Of a DNA stretch of 64,000 nucleotides, positions 58,345 through 64,000 are shown piece after piece. Position numbers and translations under genes: made by a program. Below the pieces are notes generated by a model that searched no databases, was not told where the DNA came from, and worked only from the letters and a program-made list of their open reading frames with translations. The stretch is from Ruminococcus flavefaciens ATCC 19208. GTDB lineage: Bacteria; Bacillota; Clostridia; Oscillospirales; Ruminococcaceae. Location: NCBI RefSeq assembly GCF_000518765.1, contig NZ_JAEF01000017.1, forward strand, positions 97,296 through 161,295. Reading direction: 5' to 3'. Numbering within the stretch: position 1 is the stretch's first letter; each line of letters opens with the position of its first letter.

Positions 58345-61140
58345 TCAATTGATGCAAATAAGTGAGAAATCAGAAATACGATATATTCCGGTTCCCTTAT
58401 CCAGTCCGATAAGGAACTTGACATTGTCATCTGACTGAGTCATAGTTACTGTGTCAGTGATAGTCTGAACGTTAGGAGTGAACGTATGCTCATGGTAGGA
58501 ATAGCTCTTATACTCTCCGTAGCCCTGCTGGAACATCGTATAAGTGTTTATGTTCTGTGAAGTACTGATCTTGTAAGTCATGCGGTAAGTCTTTCCTGCC
58601 TGAAGTGAAACTGTGCTGCTGCTTACCTGCGCATACTGCCCTGTCTTTGATACATTGACAGTTATGCTTCCGTCATCATTGTACTCGATAGAGCCGACAC
58701 CATCATTCATCCAGACGCTCCAGCCGAACTGATCTATCATATTCGGATCGTCCTGCCAGTTATCATTTATTCCATAGAGGAGATTGAGATGGTGTTCTGC
58801 ATATTTCGCTCTGTTCTTGTAGAAATTGCGGATCATTTTAATGCAACTGTCATAGTTTGAACTTATGCCAAATCTGCGGAAAGTATCATTAACAGCATCT
58901 TTTGTTGCGGCAGCATATGAGTCTATCTTTGCTGATACCTTAGAATTATCGAAGTTATCATTCATTATCTCCTTGTATCGGCTATAAAACTGCTGCTTGA
59001 ATTCGTTATTGTTCATCAGCTTGTTGAATAGTGAGGAAATACTGGTGATTTTTCCTGATTTGTCCATATCCTTGAAGCAGTCACGGCGGAATGAGCACTG
59101 TCCGTCATAGCCTGAAGAATACTCCGTATCAAATAGCAGGAAACGCCATTTACCATCCATATATGGATTTGAGCTATCGTTCTCGTCTGAACGCCATATC
59201 ATCCAGTTATTGCTATTAATAATGCAGTCCCAGTTTGCGATATAGTTTTCAAAAGCGATAAAGTCGATCAAGCCGTTAATATCCAGAGTATCGCATACCC
59301 TTTTATAATTTGAAGGATCTGACATATTTGCGGACATAGCCCAGTTCCAGAACTGCTTGAAATCCTGATATGCCGAATCAAGTCCCGAATACTCGTAACC
59401 ATTCTTTACAGTAGTTATACGGTCGGAATCCACATGATAATGTGATTCAAGATAGTTCTCGTCAAGCTTTTCCTGCATTGAATAGGTACCCCAGAATTCT
59501 CCATCTAGGAAGACAATATAATCCTGCTTTGCCTGTTTACCGAGTGATAGTCCTTCTGCGAGGGACTGGTTCAGGTCATCACGGAAACGGCAGTTATCAT
59601 AAGCATTTCCGCCATTTCGGATAGTTACCTTTTTATATTCCTTGATCTTTGCGCCGTCAATATCTGTGGCACCGCCCTCGAAGAAATCATACTGCATTTT
59701 ATTTGCACCGTAGTCACGGCGTGCATAGAACGTCATGCTCTTTTGAGGGAATGCGGCAGACCAGTTTCCAGCTATGCGGACTCCAACATCTTCTGTAAAC
59801 TTGAGCTTACCCTGTTCAAATACTTGTATATTGCAGGGGCGCTCCCATTCCTTGCCCTCCGAGTTGTAATTCGTCGGATTTTCGTTGCTTCCCACATCAA
59901 GATTGGGATCAAAGCTGCCACTGTTCTTCCAGCGGTAATACTGATCACCGATCATATATATACCTTTTTCCTTATCAAAGAAATTACTGCTGTCAGTGGA
60001 GATTGAAAGCACTTTCATATCCTTGTAATATGAGGCGTTTTTTCCGACAAAGTAACTGTTTGTTGCTACGTCGCTGTAAAGTCCGTTGCTGTCCCTGCAT
60101 ACCGCTCTAACTACCATGCCCTTATCCACTGCGAAATTCGGAGGCTCATAGCCTCTGAGAGAAATATCACGGATAGAAGCGAGCTGATTGGTATCATTGG
60201 TGTTATTGCGTATGCTGATACTTCCCTGATACTGTTTTGCTGAACCCGAGGTGCGCGGATCCGAACCGTCAAGTGTATAAAGCACAGTGGAGCCGCTGCT
60301 GCCTGAAATAGCAAGATCGAATGCAGAATCATAGAAGCCTCCTTCTGATGAGAATACAGGCTTTTCAACACGGTATACCACTTCAGCTGAGCTGTTAGAA
60401 GCTCCGGGTGTGGGCTTCAGTAATGCCAGACTGTCAGAGCCGTCGGGGGTTCTTCCGAAGGTAACATCAGTATCAAGCTCAGGGAGCTCAAGCTTGTCAA
60501 GCTCCGTACCGTCAGGTGAAGTCAGGTATATGGTTTCTCCTGTTGCGCTAATTTTAAAAGTAGCATGAAGCTCACCTGTTGCTGAGTCGGTATCATCACA
60601 GAAAATGATGATATATTTACCGACGCCAAGCGTCGTTCCCTGTGGAAATGTGAACTTGTAACGGTTTTTGTCACCGTCTGAAACTCCGATTCCGCTGAGA
60701 TCACAGACATTGTCACCCGCATTATACAATTCGATCCAGTCGGGTGATGTTCCATCAGCTGCCTTTAATGATTTTTTGTTTGTAGAGCATACTTCGTTGA
60801 TATATAGTTCCGATGTACCGCTCTGCTGATTGGATACGACCTTTTTTCTCATCTGACACAGGTCAAAAACATCCCATACACCATCATTATTAAGATCATA
60901 CTGTTTTCCGTCAAGGTTTTCATCAGTATTTTTTCCGAGCAAATAATTCTGAAAATTCTTCAGATCCTGTTCACGGAATATCTGACAGTTATCTGCCGCC
61001 GCAGCTGTCAGTGTGAATTTGTCTGCTCCTCTGTGAGAAGCATCTTTTGTGCCGTCATGAACATCAGTTCCCTGATACGGAACGGCAGATGCCGTCAGAA
61101 AGAGAGCTATCAGACCGGACAACAGCTTATTATGCTTCAT
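58345..61140 (-). CDS. Secreted CotH-type protein with N-terminal dockerin
   Basis: 931 aa. Signal peptide (1-22); dockerin at about 54-102, with a degenerate first repeat and a clear second (YDLNNDGVWDVFDLCQMRKK). Next are a lamin-tail domain (about 110-240, LYINEVCSTN...DWIELYNAG), a chitobiase/FN3-like domain (about 265-365), a CotH kinase-like domain (about 370-790) and a carbohydrate-binding-like beta domain (about 800-931). CotH proteins in rumen Firmicutes are found with cellulosomes; kinase activity has been shown for Bacillus CotH. Own promoter at 61196-61224. Confidence 0.88.
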   Translation of the reverse strand: MKHNKLLSGLIALFLTASAVPYQGTDVHDGTKDASHRGADKFTLTAAAADNCQIFREQDLKNFQNYLLGKNTDENLDGKQYDLNNDGVWDVFDLCQMRKKVVSNQQSGTSELYINEVCSTNKKSLKAADGTSPDWIELYNAGDNVCDLSGIGVSDGDKNRYKFTFPQGTTLGVGKYIIIFCDDTDSATGELHATFKISATGETIYLTSPDGTELDKLELPELDTDVTFGRTPDGSDSLALLKPTPGASNSSAEVVYRVEKPVFSSEGGFYDSAFDLAISGSSGSTVLYTLDGSDPRTSGSAKQYQGSISIRNNTNDTNQLASIRDISLRGYEPPNFAVDKGMVVRAVCRDSNGLYSDVATNSYFVGKNASYYKDMKVLSISTDSSNFFDKEKGIYMIGDQYYRWKNSGSFDPNLDVGSNENPTNYNSEGKEWERPCNIQVFEQGKLKFTEDVGVRIAGNWSAAFPQKSMTFYARRDYGANKMQYDFFEGGATDIDGAKIKEYKKVTIRNGGNAYDNCRFRDDLNQSLAEGLSLGKQAKQDYIVFLDGEFWGTYSMQEKLDENYLESHYHVDSDRITTVKNGYEYSGLDSAYQDFKQFWNWAMSANMSDPSNYKRVCDTLDINGLIDFIAFENYIANWDCIINSNNWMIWRSDENDSSNPYMDGKWRFLLFDTEYSSGYDGQCSFRRDCFKDMDKSGKITSISSLFNKLMNNNEFKQQFYSRYKEIMNDNFDNSKVSAKIDSYAAATKDAVNDTFRRFGISSNYDSCIKMIRNFYKNRAKYAEHHLNLLYGINDNWQDDPNMIDQFGWSVWMNDGVGSIEYNDDGSITVNVSKTGQYAQVSSSTVSLQAGKTYRMTYKISTSQNINTYTMFQQGYGEYKSYSYHEHTFTPNVQTITDTVTMTQSDDNVKFLIGLDKGTGIYRISDFSLICIN

Positions 61141-61195
61141 GGGTTTCCACCTCCTGAAAAATTATGTATTACATTTCGTGCACGATTACACCGTA

Positions 61196-61224
61196 ATTAT
61201 ATGGTATTTTACACTGTATGTCAA
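61196..61224 (-). promoter_or_regulatory. Promoter of the CotH gene
   Basis: Perfect on the minus strand: TTGACA (61224-61219), 17 nt, TATAAT (61201-61196). Confidence 0.88.
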
Positions 61225-61443
61225 GAGACTTTATAGTACATTTTGTGCTGAATTAAAAACATAATGTGCAAATATACAAAGGCGTATAAAGCAAACAGAT
61301 ATTATTTATTATGCTTTATACTAAGAAGTCTTCGTCTTAGTATCCGTATGCATAAAAAATCTTATTGAGGCATATCCACATGAGAAGTGAAGCGCAAATG
61401 GCGATACATTGCAATGGGATTTGATTTGCAAAAGGTTTACAGA

Positions 61444-61472
61444 TTGACTTTTTCGGGGCTTTTTGATATAAT
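61444..61472 (+). promoter_or_regulatory. Promoter reading into repeat D
   Basis: TTGACT (61444-61449), 17 nt, TATAAT (61467-61472). No gene with an RBS follows before the repeat. The stretch 61225-61443 holds only a small dyad (ATACTAAGA / TCTTAGTAT, 61318-61343). Confidence 0.6.
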
Positions 61473-61542
61473 AAAAAATGGAGTCAGTAATTACAGGCGT
61501 CTTCATTTTTATTATAGTATTTAAGCAAAATATGCAGGAAAT

Positions 61543-61643
61543 ATCAATATTTCAATAATTGAAAGAGAGCAGCTAGAACAGAAATGGTTTTCATTCAGAA
61601 TAATTCTATTCCACTCATTTATTCCACACGAAAATTATAAAAG
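61543..61643 (+). repeat. Dispersed repeat, copy D, left part
   Basis: Matches 40960-41056 (copy B left): ATCAATATTTCAATAATTGA, the GAGAGCAGCTA block and ATTCCACACGAAAA. Confidence 0.7.
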
Positions 61644-61677
61644 GCTATAAATAGGCAAAAACAGTGCGTTACAAATA

Positions 61678-61699
61678 TTCGAATCCCTCTCTGTCCGCT
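61678..61699 (+). other. Second copy of the tRNA-Ser 3' end (putative attR)
   Basis: 22 nt identical to 31174-31195. No tRNA body lies upstream, so it is a partial copy as left by site-specific integration. Confidence 0.65.
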
Positions 61700-61885
61700 T
61701 TTTTTAAGAGCCTGTATTTAGCAGAAAAAGCTAAATACAGGCTTTTCTGTTACCTACTGAAAGCAGTTTTAACTGCGTTTTTGCATTTCCGTGTGAAGAA
61801 AAAACAGGTGAAATGTACACGGCTTAAAGGCAGTATAATGATACAAAAGAAGCAGCTCCCTCGCGGGAGCTGTAAATATTCCTAA
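61700..61885 (+). repeat. Dispersed repeat, copy D, right part
   Basis: Starts with a diverged copy of the tRNA terminator (AGCCTGTATTTAG / CTAAATACAGGCT), then TTTTGCATTTCCGTGTGAAG matching copy A, an AAAGGCAGTATAATG block and the terminator CAGCTCCC-TCGC-GGGAGCTG. Collinear with 31196-31385. Confidence 0.8.
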
Positions 61886-61974
61886 AAGATGATTATACTT
61901 AAAGTATTTTATTGGTAGAACCATATTACCTGTTATCAAAAACTAAATAATTTTTGAATATTGGAAACAGCCTA

Positions 61975-62003
61975 TTGACAGGCAAAATGATTGATGCTAT
62001 AAT
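61975..62003 (+). promoter_or_regulatory. Promoter of the alpha/beta hydrolase at 62056
   Basis: TTGACA (61975-61980), 17 nt, TATAAT (61998-62003). Confidence 0.87.
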
Positions 62004-62055
62004 GAATTCAAGAAGAATACATTGTGTATATAAAATGTGTGGGAGGGGTATATAA

Positions 62056-62841
62056 ATGTTGCATAATACATTTTATCCTGCCGAGGACGGCAATACGGAG
62101 ACGATCGTTCTGCTGCATGGTTTCGGAGGCAATTCACGTATTTGGAAATATCAGCTGCCTCTGCTCTCAAAACATTACAATGTTCTTACTATTGATCTTC
62201 CAAGTCATAATGAAGGTAATTTACAGCTTTCACAGCTTGAGATAAGTTTAGATGCAATAAGCAGAGAAATACTTGCTGTATGCGATCATTATTCAATACG
62301 ATGTGCTATATTCATGGGAGTATCACTTGGTACGATTTTTGTGAAATATATTCAAGCGTTTTATCCTGAATATGTTGATTTCGGAATTCTGGTCGGTGCG
62401 GTAGCTACAGTAAATGCATTGCTTCACGGATGTGCTCATCTTTTTTCAAAAATAGGTGACAAGCTTCCGTTTGCGGCAGTTTACCGTGTTTTCAGCTGGA
62501 TCATTATGCCTGGTAAGCGTAATGAGGAGAGCAGAAGTATTTTTCGTAAATGTGCTATCGCTTTGAATAAAAAGGAATTCAGGCTGTATATGCATATTTT
62601 CAATCAGGCTTTTCGTTTCAGCAAGGTATTTGAAAAGGAACATCATCCGGAAAACATATATATTTCCGGTAAGCTTGACACATGTTTTCTGCGTCGAACA
62701 GTACGTGAAGCTAAGAGCACCTGCGGTAGGATGATACAGATGGCTTCATGTGGTCATGTATGTAATATTGTACAGAAAGAACGTTTTAATGAGCTTATGT
62801 TGCAGGTACTTGATAGGGATTTTACTGTCACAGCAGAATGA
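62056..62841 (+). CDS. Alpha/beta hydrolase
   Basis: 261 aa. Oxyanion motif LLHGFGG, nucleophile elbow GVSLG, acid in SGKLDTCF and His in CGHVCNI complete a Ser-Asp-His triad. Of the esterase/lipase or acyl-transferase-like general family; substrate unknown. RBS GGGAGGGG. Single gene bounded by repeats D and E, so it may itself be a small module of the island. Confidence 0.87.
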   Translation: MLHNTFYPAEDGNTETIVLLHGFGGNSRIWKYQLPLLSKHYNVLTIDLPSHNEGNLQLSQLEISLDAISREILAVCDHYSIRCAIFMGVSLGTIFVKYIQAFYPEYVDFGILVGAVATVNALLHGCAHLFSKIGDKLPFAAVYRVFSWIIMPGKRNEESRSIFRKCAIALNKKEFRLYMHIFNQAFRFSKVFEKEHHPENIYISGKLDTCFLRRTVREAKSTCGRMIQMASCGHVCNIVQKERFNELMLQVLDRDFTVTAE

Positions 62842-62924
62842 TATCATTAGAAAGATGTAAAAAATAGAAAGCGGTTTAAGTCGCATTTTGAATTCTAATT
62901 TGTAGTAAAAAGGAAATAAGCCAT

Positions 62925-63060
62925 CGATCAAAAGGCAATATAACAATATTAAAGAAGCAGCTCCCTTGTGATATGGGAGCTGTTGTTATAATATATATTA
63001 TTTACACGATGACTATCTTGAGTTCAGGTTTAGATCTGGTGAAATATTAACATCGGTAAA
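62925..63060 (+). repeat. Dispersed repeat, copy E, plus decayed recombinase-like tail
   Basis: AAAAGGCAATATAACAATAT, then terminator CAGCTCCC / GGGAGCTG (62958-62982), as in copies A, B and D. It is followed at 63011 by a frame reading DYLEFRFRSGEILTSVKR, close to the DYMEFQFKSG tail after copy B. Confidence 0.7.
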
Positions 63061-63096
63061 AAGACCTAATTGCTGTATATACAATACGGATATTTT

Positions 63097-64000
63097 TTAT
63101 GCTGTTACGATACTATCTGCCTTATGTAGCTTCAGTTTTTCAACTGCCTGCTCTCTCATCTTGTACTTGAGTATTTTTCCTGCTGCATTCATCGGGAAAC
63201 CTTCTACAAAGTCAATATATTTCGGACACTTGTGCTTTGCCATTCTTGCAAGGCAGAAGTCCTTTATTTCCTTCTCTGTAGCAGTTTCGCCGTCCTGAAG
63301 AACGATGCACGCCATTATCTCTTCACCGTAATCCTCATCTGGTACGCCGATTACCTGTACGTCCTTTACCTTCGGATATGTATAGAGGAAGTCCTCTATC
63401 TCCTTGGGATAAATATTCTCACCGCCGCGGATTATCATGTCCTTGATACGGCCTGTTATCTTGAAATATCCATCAGAAGAACGTCTTCTTGCGAGGTCGC
63501 CTGTATGCAGCCAGCCCTCTGAGTCGATGGCTGCTGCTGTAGCCTCGGGCATCTTGTAATAGCCCTTCATGATGTTGTAGCCTCTTGCCACGAACTCACC
63601 GTCTACATCATCAGGAACTTCCTGATTTGTCTCAGGATCTACGATACGGCACTCAACGCCGAAGATAGGTCCGCCGACTGTATTTACGCGCTGTTCGAGA
63701 GTATCTGTAGTTTTGCTCATGGTAGTTGCAGGAGAAGCCTCGGTCTGTCCGTAAGTGATGCATATCTCACTCATGTGCATCTTCTCGACAACTTCCTCCA
63801 TTGTCTTGATAGGGCAAGGAGAACCAGCCATGATACCTGTTCTCATGTATGAGAAATCTGTCTTATCAAAGTCCTCATGTCCCAGCATAGCAATAAACAT
63901 TGTAGGTACACCGTGGAAGCAGGTGATCTTCTCCTGATTTATGCAGTTAAGACCTTTTCTCGGCGAGAAACGCGTTATCGGTGACATAGTTGTACCGTGA
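63097..64000 (-). CDS. AMP-dependent acyl-CoA synthetase, 5' part outside window
   Basis: The frame is open to the right edge (HGTTMSPITRFSPRK at the start). It covers the C-terminal about 300 residues of an ANL-family ligase: CFHGVPTMFIAMLG, YGQTEASPATTMS (AMP site), GYYKMPEATAAAIDSEGWLHTGDL, KDMIIRGGENIYPKEIE hinge and the catalytic Lys in GKILKYKMRE. It activates a fatty or other organic acid with ATP, then CoA. Acid unknown. Confidence 0.93.
   Translation of the reverse strand, partial: HGTTMSPITRFSPRKGLNCINQEKITCFHGVPTMFIAMLGHEDFDKTDFSYMRTGIMAGSPCPIKTMEEVVEKMHMSEICITYGQTEASPATTMSKTTDTLEQRVNTVGGPIFGVECRIVDPETNQEVPDDVDGEFVARGYNIMKGYYKMPEATAAAIDSEGWLHTGDLARRRSSDGYFKITGRIKDMIIRGGENIYPKEIEDFLYTYPKVKDVQVIGVPDEDYGEEIMACIVLQDGETATEKEIKDFCLARMAKHKCPKYIDFVEGFPMNAAGKILKYKMREQAVEKLKLHKADSIVTA

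Noticed and set aside
46407..61140. Cellulosome scaffoldin gene cluster
   Set aside because: Only dockerins are present; no cohesin, X-module or sortase signal was seen.
31200..61700. Integrase expected for a tRNA island
   Set aside because: No tyrosine or intact serine recombinase could be found on either strand; only C-terminal remnants.
31258..62990. Repeats considered as a CRISPR array
   Set aside because: Copies are kilobases apart, of unequal length and have no spacer pattern or cas genes.

Overview
The window looks like chromosome of a Ruminococcus-type anaerobic gut or rumen Firmicute (Clostridia). The grounds are AT-rich DNA, many TTGACA-17-TATAAT promoters and AGGAGG ribosome binding sites, a Spo0A homologue, and three secreted proteins carrying Ruminococcus-style dockerins (NDDG...DLCLMR type). 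No cohesin or scaffoldin gene is visible. The species assignment is inference.

1-31 kb is mostly core chromosome. It starts with three cell-wall carboxypeptidase-like genes, two of which lack their catalytic residues. Then come pgi, a small P-loop protein, the DUF177-rpmF pair, and a run of DUF512 radical SAM protein, der, plsY, gpsA and a glutaminase-less asparagine synthase. A MATE exporter and an AraC regulator share a divergent promoter. GT-C membrane protein, sfsA, dGTPase and a voltage-gated-type K+ channel follow. Next are a likely small RNA, a heterodimeric ABC exporter pair, an orphan C-terminal piece of the BREX methyltransferase PglX, a two-component/ABC export module, a Spo0A with an altered receiver, and tRNA-Leu(GAG) and tRNA-Ser(GGA).

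31.2-61.9 kb is accessory. A 22-bp exact copy of the tRNA-Ser 3' end reappears at 61678, 30.5 kb away, followed at both ends by the same terminator and repeat sequence. This is the mark of an integrative island, or several stacked ones. Related dispersed repeats sit at 31.3, 41.0-41.4, 53.7, 61.5-61.9 and 62.9 kb and divide the region into modules. Broken recombinase-like tails, a probable MITE pair, a gene with an in-frame amber codon, and a flavodoxin/CarD chimera show repeated gain and loss. No integrase remains.

The cargo is strikingly rich in redox genes: four aldo-keto reductases, eight flavodoxin-fold proteins or domains (one broken), one TetR and two LysR regulators, MATE export, small acyl or acetyl enzymes and a DXS-like transketolase. 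Three of the products appear to work outside the membrane. They are a lipoprotein flavodoxin, a fusion of a 7-TM histidine-rich membrane domain with an FGE-like domain and a flavodoxin, and a lipoprotein joining a cyclophilin-like domain, a dockerin and an aldo-keto reductase. I regard this as the best candidate for an undescribed system: cell-surface flavin/carbonyl redox chemistry in a dockerin-using bacterium. Two more dockerin proteins lie in the same island (DUF4434 plus beta-helix, and CotH).

62-64 kb returns to ordinary content: an alpha/beta hydrolase and the 3' part of an AMP-dependent acyl-CoA synthetase that runs off the right edge.
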